A DNA stretch of 64,000 nt from Eudoraea adriatica DSM 19308. Lineage in GTDB: Bacteria; Bacteroidota; Bacteroidia; Flavobacteriales; Flavobacteriaceae. Shown one piece after another: positions 1 through 9,519 of the stretch. Location: assembly GCF_000382125.1 (NCBI RefSeq), contig NZ_KB907553.1:62001-126000 (forward strand). The letters run 5' to 3'. The first letter of the stretch is position 1. Each line of letters opens with the position of its first letter. The notes below the pieces were generated by a model. It was not told where the DNA came from. It ran no database searches and worked only from the letters and a program-made list of their open reading frames with translations. A program made the translations under genes and the position numbers.

Positions 1-1
1 T

Positions 2-466
2 GTAAGCAATACTACAAACGGTGTTACCCAACGGCAAATCCTGACAGAAAGTTTTAGCGGAACCTGGAGCATCTCTTATGCTTTCAGAGCTCTGGATCTT
101 ACTTTCGATTATACAGGGAACCTCTATGGCCCAATGCGCCTTCCCCTTTTGGGTGAGCTCGATCCCAGGCAGGAATATTCTCCAACCTGGAGTATACAAA
201 ATATCCAATTTACATATTCTGGCGTGAAAGATTTTGAGTTCTATGTTGGAATAAAAAACTTGCTGGACTGGACTCCCAACAAGGGGAACCCGTTTATCAT
301 TGCCAGGGCCAATGACCCCTTCGATAAAAATGTTCAATTTGACAATTCAGGGAATGCCATACCCACAGCAGACAACCCATACGGCCTTACCTTTGATCCC
401 TCATATGTCTATGCTCCAAATCAGGGAATAAGAGGCTTTTTAGGCATGCGCTTCCGTTTGAATTAA
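2..466 (+). CDS. TonB-dependent receptor, C-terminal part (5' end outside window)
   Basis: The reading frame is open from the window edge and ends in TAA, so this is the 3' end of a larger gene. The residues alternate hydrophobic and polar in strands rich in Tyr, Phe and Gly, and the protein finishes with a beta-barrel closing strand ending in Arg-Phe-Arg-Leu-Asn. This is typical of outer-membrane TonB-dependent receptors of Bacteroidota, which import ligands across the outer membrane using energy from TonB. Substrate and N-terminal domains are not visible. The lycopene cyclase follows closely on the same strand, but no functional link is evident. Confidence 0.75.
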   Translation, partial: VSNTTNGVTQRQILTESFSGTWSISYAFRALDLTFDYTGNLYGPMRLPLLGELDPRQEYSPTWSIQNIQFTYSGVKDFEFYVGIKNLLDWTPNKGNPFIIARANDPFDKNVQFDNSGNAIPTADNPYGLTFDPSYVYAPNQGIRGFLGMRFRLN

Positions 467-518
467 AGGAAGAGTACTACTTGGACTGTAATTTGTACTT
501 TTGGTATTTTTCATATTT

Positions 519-1664
519 GTGCAGAAACACTACGACTATATTATAATAGGTGCAGGAGCCTCCGGCCTGATGCTTGCCAATGCCCTTGGCAATGATCCTT
601 ATTTTAGGGGGAAAACCGTATTATTGATCGACAAGGATGCTAAAAAGACCAACGACCGTACCTGGTGCTTTTGGGAGAAGAATGAGGGCGATTTCGATAC
701 TATCATTACAAAAAGCTGGAGTCAAATTCAATTTTATGGCGAGAATTATGGCGCAGCTCAGGAGATAGCACCATATAAATATAAAATGTTACGGGGACTT
801 GATTTTTATAACAGCTATCTCAATAGCATTCGATCCTATGATAATGTTACCTTTTTGCAGGCTTTGGTAACGGCGGTTGAAGATCACAAAAATTATGTGG
901 AAGTAACCACACAAAATACAGTCTTTAGGGGAACTAAAGTCTTTAATAGTATTTTTAATTATAAGTTGCTGCATCAACAAACAAAATATCCCGTTTTACA
1001 GCAGCATTTCATAGGATGGTTTATTAAATCTGATAAGCCCATTTTCAATGCGGAAAAGGCCACTTTTATGGATTTTTCGATCCCTCAAAAAGGTAATACG
1101 CGTTTCATGTACGTTTTGCCGTTTTCGGAAACGGAGGGATTGGTGGAGTATACTTTGTTCTCTGCGGACACATTAGCTGAACAAGAGTATGAAAATGCCA
1201 TTAAAAAATATATTGAAGAAACTCTCAGGTGCACTGAATACGAGATAGTAGAGAAAGAAAAAGGAAACATTCCCATGAGCTGCTATGATTTTTCTGCAAA
1301 GAACGGCAATAGCCTTTTACATATTGGAATAGCAGGAGGATGGGCAAAGGCCAGCACGGGATATACTTTTATGAGCACATACAGAAAGACCAAAGAATTG
1401 GTGGCTTTTCTCAAAAAGAATAAACCCCTTTCATCATTCACTCATAAAGATCGATATTGGTACTATGATTTACTTTTATTAGATATTCTGTACGAAGATA
1501 ACAGCAAAGGCAGACGTATTTTTGAATCGTTATTCAGAGGTAGCAGCCCCCAACTTATTTTTAAATTTCTGGACGAAGAAACCAATATCAGAGAAGATCT
1601 TAAGATTATTTCAAGTTGTCCAAAGAGTTATTTTATCAAGGCGCTATTTAACAGGCTGCTTTAG
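519..1664 (+). CDS. crtY: lycopene beta-cyclase
   Basis: Flavoprotein that closes the ends of lycopene to beta-carotene, a late step of carotenoid synthesis at the inner membrane. The protein begins with a dinucleotide-binding segment (IIIGAGASGLML, about residues 8-19), has the family motif DRTWCFW near residue 47, and a second conserved glycine-rich stretch (IGIAGGWAKASTGY) near residue 270. The length of about 381 residues fits the family. The frame can start at TTG 501, but GTG 519 gives the usual short N-terminus directly before the FAD motif and is preferred. Its TAG overlaps the stop of the convergent prenyl synthase in a shared TTAG. Confidence 0.9.
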   Translation: MQKHYDYIIIGAGASGLMLANALGNDPYFRGKTVLLIDKDAKKTNDRTWCFWEKNEGDFDTIITKSWSQIQFYGENYGAAQEIAPYKYKMLRGLDFYNSYLNSIRSYDNVTFLQALVTAVEDHKNYVEVTTQNTVFRGTKVFNSIFNYKLLHQQTKYPVLQQHFIGWFIKSDKPIFNAEKATFMDFSIPQKGNTRFMYVLPFSETEGLVEYTLFSADTLAEQEYENAIKKYIEETLRCTEYEIVEKEKGNIPMSCYDFSAKNGNSLLHIGIAGGWAKASTGYTFMSTYRKTKELVAFLKKNKPLSSFTHKDRYWYYDLLLLDILYEDNSKGRRIFESLFRGSSPQLIFKFLDEETNIREDLKIISSCPKSYFIKALFNRLL

Positions 1665-2635
1665 ACTTCTCTGTTCATTAGTTTGTTGCCAAATCGCTGA
1701 AGTATCCCTTTCTTTTTTTCCGGTGCATCCAAAGATTCCAATATTTGGAATGCCTGTTTTGTATACTTTTCAATTTCTTTCCGAGTTAGTTCGGCCGCAC
1801 CACTTTTTATGAATATCTGCTTTACAGTTTGAATTTTTTCATGAGGGTTCTGAGGTTTTATTGAAAAAAGATTTTTCAATTCACGCTTCTCTTCTTCAGT
1901 AGCTAATTCCATTGCCCTTATATACAAAAAGGTTTTTTTATTTTCTATAATGTCCCCCCCTACCTGTTTTCCAAAATTCTCCGGATCACCGAACGCATCC
2001 AAATAGTCATCCTGAAGCTGAAAGGCTATGCCAAGATTTATGCCGTAATCATAAATTGCACTCTGTAATTCTTCTGAGGACCTGGCAATAATTGCACCCA
2101 TTTTCATGGCTGCAGCAACTAAAACGGCTGTCTTATAGGTTATCATTTTGAGGTAATCCGGAACCGTAACATCGTCCCTTATTTCAAAGTCCATGTCGTA
2201 CTGCTGTCCCTCACACACCTCAATTGCGGTTTTGCTAAATACTTCTATGAGCGATTTAAATAAATCTGCCGGATAGCTTTCAAAATACTGATAAGAATTA
2301 ATAAGCATGACGTCTCCAGACAAAATACCAGTATTGACATCCCATTTTTTGTGTACGGTTATTTCACCTCTTCTTAGTGGTGCTGCATCCATAATGTCAT
2401 CATGCACAAGGGAAAAATTATGAAAAATTTCAATTGCAAGGGCTGCATCGAGGGCATCTTCATATTTACCCCCAAACACATCCGTACTAATAAGCGTTAA
2501 TATTGGTCTGAGTCTCTTACCACCCAAATCCATTATATATACTATGGGATCGTACAAATTCTGAGGTTCTTTGGTTCTGATTTTTTTTTCCAGATAGGAA
2601 TTAAAACATCCCCGGTAAAACTCAACGTTTGGCAT
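1661..2635 (-). CDS. polyprenyl (geranylgeranyl/farnesyl) diphosphate synthase
   Basis: Cytosolic trans-prenyltransferase that condenses isopentenyl diphosphate with allylic diphosphates, supplying precursors for carotenoids and quinones. The 324-residue protein has both aspartate-rich motifs, DDIMD at residues 79-83 followed by RR, and DDYLD at 209-213, plus the GGKRLRP substrate motif at 38-44. Phe74 sits five residues before the first motif, which suggests a short to medium chain product such as GGPP, but chain length cannot be fixed by eye. It converges on the lycopene cyclase and overlaps it by four bases, which fits a carotenoid link. Confidence 0.88.
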   Translation of the reverse strand: MPNVEFYRGCFNSYLEKKIRTKEPQNLYDPIVYIMDLGGKRLRPILTLISTDVFGGKYEDALDAALAIEIFHNFSLVHDDIMDAAPLRRGEITVHKKWDVNTGILSGDVMLINSYQYFESYPADLFKSLIEVFSKTAIEVCEGQQYDMDFEIRDDVTVPDYLKMITYKTAVLVAAAMKMGAIIARSSEELQSAIYDYGINLGIAFQLQDDYLDAFGDPENFGKQVGGDIIENKKTFLYIRAMELATEEEKRELKNLFSIKPQNPHEKIQTVKQIFIKSGAAELTRKEIEKYTKQAFQILESLDAPEKKKGILQRFGNKLMNREV

Positions 2636-2782
2636 TTTGAATTTTTTTCAAAAATACATTAAAAGCCGGCACTTAAGAACATTTATGTAAATTTCCTGTA
2701 AACAAAACAGGGCCTGAATCAAGTGGTTTGTTAAAAAAATGTAAAACTTTGGAAACTTTTTATGTTTTTATAGTTTCCTGGT

Positions 2783-2790
2783 TATATTTG
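2783..2790 (+). promoter_or_regulatory. candidate -7 box of the tetR-efflux operon
   Basis: The octamer TATATTTG matches the Bacteroidota -7 consensus TAnnTTTG and lies ten bases before the ATG of the TetR gene, implying a very short leader. No good -33 TTTG was seen at the usual spacing, so the call is tentative. Confidence 0.35.
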
Positions 2791-2800
2791 GCCACTGATT

Positions 2801-3406
2801 ATGAAAGAAAAAATACTGATTAAAGCCACAGACCTGTTTTTAAATCTGGGATTTAAAAGCGTTACTATGGACGACCTTGCTCAGGCAATGGGTATTTCCA
2901 AGAAAACCATCTATTCCCATTTTGAAAACAAAACCAAGCTGGTGGAAGCATGTACAATGCATGTATTTGATTCTGTTTCCTGCGGGATTGATGAAATATG
3001 TTTACTAAAAAAGAACCCCATTGAAGAACTCTATGAGATTAAAAGGCTCGTAATGGAACATTTAAATGAGGAGAAAACCTCTCCTCAGTATCAACTTCAA
3101 AAATACTACCCCAGAATTTTTAATACGCTTCGAAATAAACAATTTGAAATGATGCATGGCTGTGTCATCAATAATGTAAAGAAAGGCATAGATCAGGGCA
3201 TATACAGGGGTAATTTAAATATAGAGTTCGTGGCCCGAATCTACTTTTCAGGAGTAACAAGTATAAAGGATAGCCGACTATTCCCGGTTGCTAAATTTCC
3301 GGTGGCTGATCTCATGGATAACTATCTGGAATATCATCTCAGGGGAATTGTTACGCCAAAAGGAAGAAAAATTCTAAACAATATAATCAACTCTAATCAA
3401 AATTAA
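2801..3406 (+). CDS. TetR/AcrR-family transcriptional regulator
   Basis: Probable repressor of the downstream efflux operon. The N-terminal third carries a TetR helix-turn-helix (MDDLAQAMGISKKTIYSHF, residues 24-42); the remainder is a helical ligand-binding domain without recognisable specificity. At 201 residues it has the usual family length. Its TAA is immediately followed by the ATG of the TolC-like gene, so it is the first gene of a four-gene operon and probably autoregulates. The inducer is unknown. Confidence 0.88.
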   Translation: MKEKILIKATDLFLNLGFKSVTMDDLAQAMGISKKTIYSHFENKTKLVEACTMHVFDSVSCGIDEICLLKKNPIEELYEIKRLVMEHLNEEKTSPQYQLQKYYPRIFNTLRNKQFEMMHGCVINNVKKGIDQGIYRGNLNIEFVARIYFSGVTSIKDSRLFPVAKFPVADLMDNYLEYHLRGIVTPKGRKILNNIINSNQN

Positions 3407-4741
3407 ATGAAAGTTCAATTTTTAAGCTTTATAGCATTCCTGTTTGTAGGTTGGTCTTTTTCACAGGAACAACCCAACAGCTTTTCATTGGAAGAGGCCA
3501 TTGCTTATGCCCTTGAATATAACTATAGCGTTATTAATGCTGATAGAGAAATATTAGATGCCCAAAAGCAAAAATGGGAAGTTATTGCTACAGGATTACC
3601 TCAAATTGACGGTAGCCTTAGCTACCAAAATCAGTTAAAACAGCCTGTTACTCTACTCCCCGGAGAAATTGTCGGAGGCGAACCGGGATCTTTTCTTCCT
3701 GTTGTATTTGGACAACAAAATCAGGTTAATGCAACTGCTACACTTAAACAGCAAATTTTTGATGGTTCCTACATAGTAGGAGTGCAAGCCACTGAAGCCT
3801 TTCTTAGATACAGTCAAAACAACAAGGAAAAAACAGATCAGGAAATCAGGAAAGCGGTCATAGAGGCGTATGGCAATGTTCTGCTGGCAAAGGAAACCGT
3901 TGCTATCCTGGAAAACAATAAGTCTACCTTAGAGAAGAATCTCTTTGAAACTGAAAAACTTTTTGAAAATGGCCTAGGTGATGAAGAGAGTGTGGAACAA
4001 CTTCAAATTACATTATCCTCCATTGAAAGTGCATTAAAAAACTCAATCCGGTTTCAAGACATTACGATGCAAATGCTGAATTTAATTATGGGGCTTCCCA
4101 TTGAAAGCCAGACATTGTTAACCGAGAATCTGGATGACCTGGTATTGAAACAAATTGATTTTGATCTTTTGGAATCGGAATTCTTTATGGAAAACAATGT
4201 GGATTACAAGTTGGTGCTAAACCTGAATGAACAACGATATTACGAATTAAAGCTTGCCAAAAGCAAAGCCTTGCCAACACTTAATGCATTTGTAAATTAT
4301 GGAACCTCCGCCTTTAGCAATACATTCACTTTTTTTGAGAATGAACAACAATGGTATGGATCATCTGTTTTAGGCTTCGACTTAAAAATTCCTATTTTCA
4401 GTTCACTCAACAGAAGCGCAACCACACAAAGAGCGAAAATTGCCTACGACCAGGCAAAAACGCAATTGACAGAAACTGAAGAACAGATCAGGCTTCAGCT
4501 TGAGCGGGCTAAAAGCGATTACATATTTGCCATTGAAGAATACCAGACTACAAAAAACAATCTCAACCTGGCTGAGCGGATCGAAAAGAAAAATCAAACA
4601 AAATATTTTGAAGGTCTGGCTACCAGCTTTGAACTAAGGCAGGCACAAATTCAACTATATACCGCACAGCAGGATTACCTTGAAGCTATGGTAGAAGTAA
4701 TCAATAGAAAAACAGAATTGGAAACTGTTCTTAACAACTAA
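3407..4741 (+). CDS. TolC-family outer-membrane efflux protein
   Basis: Outer-membrane channel of a tripartite efflux pump. A signal peptide (about residues 1-19, ending WSFSQ) precedes two repeats of long helices and short beta-strands typical of the OEP family; the second repeat begins near residue 270. The length of 444 residues is normal. The gene starts directly after the TetR stop codon and lies 25 bp before the membrane-fusion protein gene, consistent with one transcript. Substrate range cannot be inferred. Confidence 0.9.
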   Translation: MKVQFLSFIAFLFVGWSFSQEQPNSFSLEEAIAYALEYNYSVINADREILDAQKQKWEVIATGLPQIDGSLSYQNQLKQPVTLLPGEIVGGEPGSFLPVVFGQQNQVNATATLKQQIFDGSYIVGVQATEAFLRYSQNNKEKTDQEIRKAVIEAYGNVLLAKETVAILENNKSTLEKNLFETEKLFENGLGDEESVEQLQITLSSIESALKNSIRFQDITMQMLNLIMGLPIESQTLLTENLDDLVLKQIDFDLLESEFFMENNVDYKLVLNLNEQRYYELKLAKSKALPTLNAFVNYGTSAFSNTFTFFENEQQWYGSSVLGFDLKIPIFSSLNRSATTQRAKIAYDQAKTQLTETEEQIRLQLERAKSDYIFAIEEYQTTKNNLNLAERIEKKNQTKYFEGLATSFELRQAQIQLYTAQQDYLEAMVEVINRKTELETVLNN

Positions 4742-4766
4742 ATCGCAACGCACAAAACCGAATAAG

Positions 4767-5936
4767 ATGAAAAATACCTTTATAATAATACTAATTTCAT
4801 TACTGATCACATCCTGCGGAAATGGATCAGTTGATTCCGTTGAAACTTTAATTGCAGAAGGTAATTTGGAAGCTATAAAATTAAAAAAACAGGAAATTAC
4901 TGAAAAACAAAAGCTATTAACCGCAGAACTCAGACAGCTTGATTCCTTTATCAAAATAAAGGATAGCAATTCTAAATTAGCCCTGGTAACCACCATTAAA
5001 ACAGAAGAAAGGGAGTTTAGGCACTATCTGGATCTTCAGGGGAATGTAATGACCAAACAAAATGTGTTGATTTATCCGGAAATGGCCGGAACTTTAATTA
5101 AGGTATATGTTAAGGAAGGTCAAAATGTCAAAAAAGGTCAGCTTTTAGCAACGATAGATGATGGCGGAATGAGCAGCCAACTTGAACAGCTCAAAACTCA
5201 GGCCGCACTTGCAAAAACTACCTTTGAACGTCAAAAAAGGCTATGGGAACAAAAAATCGGATCTGAAATTCAATATCTCCAGGCTGAAACCAACTATCAG
5301 GCCGTAATGAATTCTGTTAAACAAGCGGAAAGCCAGTTGGCAAAATCAAGCATCAGAGCTCCTTTCTCAGGAATAATAGATAATGTTATCCAGGAACAGG
5401 GAACTGTTGTGTCACCCGCCAGCGGACAAGCTATATTCCGCATTATTAACCTCTCTGATATGTATATAGAAGTAGACGTGCCTGAGAGTTATATAAATGG
5501 GGTAACCGTTGGGAAGGAAGTAAACATTTATTTTCCGGTTCTGGGCGACAGCATTACCTCTACCATCCGGCAAACAGGGAATTTTATTAACCCAACCAAC
5601 CGATCTTTTCGAGTGGAAATAGCGGTGCCAAACACAAAGAATACCATAAAACCAAATCTGACGGCTCGTGTCCAGATTAACGATTATTCGAATACAAACG
5701 CCATTTTAATTCCACAGAGTTTGATATCTGAAAATGCAGAAGGAGAACAATATGTTTATGTAGCAACAGAGGTAGATTCTGATAACATGGCTGTAGCCAA
5801 AAAACAAATAATTCGTACAGGGCTTACACAGGGAGACTATGTAGAAGTATTAGCAGGAATTACACCAGAGGTTCAGGTAGTAATGGAAGGTGCCCGAAAT
5901 GTCCGGGAAAATCAGAAAGTAAAAATAATTCAATAG
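4767..5936 (+). CDS. RND efflux periplasmic adaptor (membrane-fusion) lipoprotein
   Basis: Links the RND pump to the TolC channel. A lipobox (LLITSC, Cys17) indicates a lipoprotein anchored in the inner membrane. A coiled-coil segment follows (about 30-70), then the split biotinyl-lipoyl domain (GTLIKVYVKEGQNVKKGQLL near 110-130 and its second half around SSIRAPFSGIID near 195), a helical hairpin, and C-terminal beta-barrel and membrane-proximal domains. The RND gene starts four bases after its stop, so the two are translationally coupled. Confidence 0.9.
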   Translation: MKNTFIIILISLLITSCGNGSVDSVETLIAEGNLEAIKLKKQEITEKQKLLTAELRQLDSFIKIKDSNSKLALVTTIKTEEREFRHYLDLQGNVMTKQNVLIYPEMAGTLIKVYVKEGQNVKKGQLLATIDDGGMSSQLEQLKTQAALAKTTFERQKRLWEQKIGSEIQYLQAETNYQAVMNSVKQAESQLAKSSIRAPFSGIIDNVIQEQGTVVSPASGQAIFRIINLSDMYIEVDVPESYINGVTVGKEVNIYFPVLGDSITSTIRQTGNFINPTNRSFRVEIAVPNTKNTIKPNLTARVQINDYSNTNAILIPQSLISENAEGEQYVYVATEVDSDNMAVAKKQIIRTGLTQGDYVEVLAGITPEVQVVMEGARNVRENQKVKIIQ

Positions 5937-5940
5937 TCTT

Positions 5941-8900
5941 ATGAGCAAGCAAAAGAGAAACGCAAATAAGGAATTCCGATTATCTTCCTGGGCTATTGAT
6001 AACCCTTCGGTCATTTATGTAATGATTGGAATCTTCTTTTTCATTGGTTTATCTTCCTATTTTTCCATGCCCAGAGAAGACTTCCCTGAAGTTAAGGAAA
6101 CCAAGATTTACATTAGTACAATTTATCCCGGAAATACGGCAGAAGATATTGAACGCTTGCTTACAGATCCACTGGAGGACAGATTAAAGGACGTGAGTAA
6201 TCTGGTGGAAATTACCTCTACCTCGCAGGAAGATTATTCTATGATTGTTGTGGAATTTGATGAGGATATAACCGTTGAAAATGCGAAACAAAAGGTCAAG
6301 GATGAAGTAGACAGTGAAAAGGCGAGTGAAGACTGGCCTATTTTTAATGGTGCTAAAGTAGAACCGGATGTCTTTGACCTGAATTTGTCTGAATCTTTTC
6401 CCATAATGAATGTTAACCTTACGGGGGATTATCCTGTTGACAAATTAAAGGAATTTGGGGAATACCTGGAAGATGAAATTGAAGATTTACCGGAGATTAA
6501 AGCTGTAGATATAAGGGGAGCCCAGGATAAGGAAGTAGAGGTGGCTGTAGATATTTATAAAATGATGGCGGCCAAGGTAAGCTTTGACGATGTAATACAG
6601 GCTATAAGCAATGGGAATATGACTATGTCTGCCGGAAATTTAAAGACTAGCGGTCAGCGTCGTACAATTCGGGTTTTAGGCGAAATTGAAGACCCGGCAG
6701 AACTTGAAGACTTTGTGGTAAAATGGGAAAATAATGATGCCGTATACCTTAAGGATATTGCCGAGGTTTCTTTCAGGGAAGAAGAAAAAATCACATATGC
6801 CAGGGAACGGGGAAAAAGTGTGGTTATGCTCGATATTAAAAAACGAGCAGGTAAAAATGCAATTACCGCCGCAGATCGAATAAAGGAAATTGTAAAGGAA
6901 TCAAAAGAGAACTATTTTCCGGCAGACTTGCAGGTAACTATCGCCAATGATTCCTCAAACCGAACATTGAATCAGGTTGACGACCTGGTGAACAATATTA
7001 TTTTCGGGATCATCCTGGTGGTAACCGTTTTAATGTTCTTTCTAGGTTTCCGCAACGCTCTTTTTGTAGGGTTTGCAATTCCTATGTCTATGTTCATGTC
7101 CTTTATGATATTATCTGCCATGGGATATACTTTAAATACCATGATCTTGTTCGGTCTAATTATGGGTCTGGGTATGCTGGTAGACAATGGAATTGTAGTT
7201 GTTGAAAATGTCTACAGGCTTATTGAAGAAGAAGGAATGCCTCGTATTGAAGCGGCTAAAAAAGGTATTGGAGAAATTGCTTTTCCAATAATTATATCTA
7301 CTGCCACCACGGTGGCCGCCTTTGTACCGCTAGGGCTTTGGCCCGGTCTTTTTGGGGAATTTATGATCTATTTCCCAATAACCTTATCGGTTGTGCTTGG
7401 CTCTTCATTATTTGTGGCCATCTTTATGAACTCCATGTTAGTATCGAGCTTTATGGAGGTAGGAGATAAAGAACTGACGAGAAAACAGCTAATTCGCCTT
7501 AGTATTGTCCTTGGTGGGTTTGGTCTGTTTATCCTCATATTTGGTGGAGCTGTTCGCGGTTTGGGTTCCCTGATGATCGTAGTGGCAATCTTATTCTGGA
7601 TTTATAAATACGGACTTAAAAAAGCGGCTTTAAAATTTCAGAAAAAATACCTGTCACGATTTGAAAATTGGTATGAAAATCTATTGAGAACTGCTTTGAG
7701 GGGAAGAAATGTGTATGCTTTCTTTGGTTTTACAGTACTTTTATTAATAGTAGCCTTTATTGCTTTTGGCATATCACTTGGGAGTGGCCGAACCAAAGTG
7801 GAGTTTTTTCCTGATAATGTACCTAATGAGATTTATGTGTATATAGAATATCCACAGGGTACGTCGATAGAAAAAACCAATGAAATAACTAAAAATATTG
7901 AAAAAAGGGTCTACGCCATTGCAGACGATCCTAAATATATGGATGGTGAAAATAATTTACTTGTCGCATCAAGTGTTTCACAAGTAGGTAAAGGCGCAGA
8001 AAATCCGTTTACCGAAGGAGGGTCAGCAGCAGAAATGCCTCATAGGGGTAAAATAACTATTTCTATGGAGGAGTATAAATTTAGAAATGGCAGAGATACC
8101 GAAGCGCTTCGCAAAGAAATTCAGGATGGATTAAAGGGCATTTATCCGGGAATTGCTATTTCTGTTGAAAAAGATCAGGTTGCTCCTCCTTCAGGGTATC
8201 CAATAAATATTGAAATTGAAGGTAAGGATTACAACGTTTTAATAAATACGGCAGAGCAAATGCGTAATTTCCTTAATTCGAAAAATATAGAGGGTATTGA
8301 AGAATTAAAGATTGATGTTAATACAGGGAAACCCAGTATGCAGGTTACTGTAGATCGGCAAAAAGCCGGTGAACTTGGGGTGTCTGTAGGACAGGTGGGC
8401 TTGCAGTTAAGACGTTCCCTTTTTGGAGACAAAGCCGGCATTTATAAAGCAGGTGGCGAAGACTATGACATTAATGTTCGTTTTAATAAAGATCTCAGGT
8501 ATAATACCAGTGCTTTATTTAATCAGAATATAATTTTCAGGGACCAGTCAACAGGTCGTATAAAAGAAGTTCCTGTTTCTGCGGTAGCATCACAGAGAAA
8601 CACCTCAAGTTTCAGCGCCATAAAACACAAGGACACAAAACGTGTTGTTACACTTTATTCCGGACTTAGGCCTGGATTTACAGATGCCGGCGCTATTGTA
8701 GCTGAGATAAAAAAGGAAATGGAAGAATTTACCGGTGTTCCGGCCGATGTAAAAATTGACTATACCGGTCAAATTGAAGAGCAAAACAAACAAATGAATT
8801 TTTTGGTTGGTGCATTCTTTTCCGGACTTGGATTAATAATGCTAATCCTTATCTTCCAATTTGGTGGTATTTCGAAGCCCGCTATTATAATGACGGCCAT

Positions 8901-9447
8901 CTTCCTGAGTTTTATAGGGGTTTTTGGCGGATTAATGATAACCGGATGGCCTTTTGTTATTATGATGTCTATGATGGGAATAATATCCTTAGCCGGTATT
9001 GTAGTTAATAATGGCGTTGTTCTTCTGGATTATACCCAAATTCTTATAGATCGCAAAAAATTAGCACTAGGAATGGAAGATAAAGCACTTCTATCCCTGG
9101 AACAGGTCACAGAATTAATTGTCAAAGGTGGAAAAGCCCGGATGAGACCTGTATTGCTAACCGCAATAACTACAGTCCTCGGTCTTATTCCTTTAGCTAT
9201 TGGTCTGAATCTGGATTTCTTTTCGCTTTTTACGGAGTTTGACCCGAAAATTTATATAGGTGGAGACAATGTCATTTTCTGGGGGCCTCTGGCCTGGACA
9301 GTCATTTTTGGATTGATTGTAGCTACCTTCCTAACGCTTATAATAGTCCCCGTACTATTTAATATCGTTTATAGAATAAAGATTAAACTCAGAGGAGGAG
9401 TTAAAAAAACCCCTTCAAAAAGCAAAGATCTGGAAATAGCTGCGTAA
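5941..9447 (+). CDS. RND efflux transporter permease (HAE1-like)
   Basis: Inner-membrane proton-driven pump of 1168 residues with twelve membrane segments in two halves, each with a large periplasmic loop. The porter-domain motif YPGNTAEDIE lies near residue 50. Segment 4 carries GMLVDNGIVVVENV and segment 10 GIVVNNGVVLLDY. Compared with E. coli AcrB, Asp408 and Lys940 are both Asn here. Asn at both sites recurs in a known RND subgroup, so this points to the subgroup and not to loss of function. Four-gene operon with regulator, channel and adaptor; a terminator follows. Confidence 0.92.
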   Translation: MSKQKRNANKEFRLSSWAIDNPSVIYVMIGIFFFIGLSSYFSMPREDFPEVKETKIYISTIYPGNTAEDIERLLTDPLEDRLKDVSNLVEITSTSQEDYSMIVVEFDEDITVENAKQKVKDEVDSEKASEDWPIFNGAKVEPDVFDLNLSESFPIMNVNLTGDYPVDKLKEFGEYLEDEIEDLPEIKAVDIRGAQDKEVEVAVDIYKMMAAKVSFDDVIQAISNGNMTMSAGNLKTSGQRRTIRVLGEIEDPAELEDFVVKWENNDAVYLKDIAEVSFREEEKITYARERGKSVVMLDIKKRAGKNAITAADRIKEIVKESKENYFPADLQVTIANDSSNRTLNQVDDLVNNIIFGIILVVTVLMFFLGFRNALFVGFAIPMSMFMSFMILSAMGYTLNTMILFGLIMGLGMLVDNGIVVVENVYRLIEEEGMPRIEAAKKGIGEIAFPIIISTATTVAAFVPLGLWPGLFGEFMIYFPITLSVVLGSSLFVAIFMNSMLVSSFMEVGDKELTRKQLIRLSIVLGGFGLFILIFGGAVRGLGSLMIVVAILFWIYKYGLKKAALKFQKKYLSRFENWYENLLRTALRGRNVYAFFGFTVLLLIVAFIAFGISLGSGRTKVEFFPDNVPNEIYVYIEYPQGTSIEKTNEITKNIEKRVYAIADDPKYMDGENNLLVASSVSQVGKGAENPFTEGGSAAEMPHRGKITISMEEYKFRNGRDTEALRKEIQDGLKGIYPGIAISVEKDQVAPPSGYPINIEIEGKDYNVLINTAEQMRNFLNSKNIEGIEELKIDVNTGKPSMQVTVDRQKAGELGVSVGQVGLQLRRSLFGDKAGIYKAGGEDYDINVRFNKDLRYNTSALFNQNIIFRDQSTGRIKEVPVSAVASQRNTSSFSAIKHKDTKRVVTLYSGLRPGFTDAGAIVAEIKKEMEEFTGVPADVKIDYTGQIEEQNKQMNFLVGAFFSGLGLIMLILIFQFGGISKPAIIMTAIFLSFIGVFGGLMITGWPFVIMMSMMGIISLAGIVVNNGVVLLDYTQILIDRKKLALGMEDKALLSLEQVTELIVKGGKARMRPVLLTAITTVLGLIPLAIGLNLDFFSLFTEFDPKIYIGGDNVIFWGPLAWTVIFGLIVATFLTLIIVPVLFNIVYRIKIKLRGGVKKTPSKSKDLEIAA

Positions 9448-9469
9448 ATCTAATGGTATTATTCAATAC

Positions 9470-9494
9470 AAAACCCCGCAAATTGCGGGGTTTT
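9470..9494. terminator. bidirectional intrinsic terminator
   Basis: Stem AAAACCCCGC pairs with GCGGGGTTTT around a five-base loop and is T-rich on both sides. It separates the RND gene from the convergent SusD gene. Confidence 0.85.
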
Positions 9495-9519
9495 GGTTTT
9501 ATTTAATCTGAAAGCACGC

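Noticed and set aside
6972-9060. Asn for AcrB Asp408 and Lys940 in the RND pump, first taken as loss of the proton relay
   Set aside because: The VDN and VNN forms recur together in a known RND subgroup, so it is a subfamily trait and not a defect.
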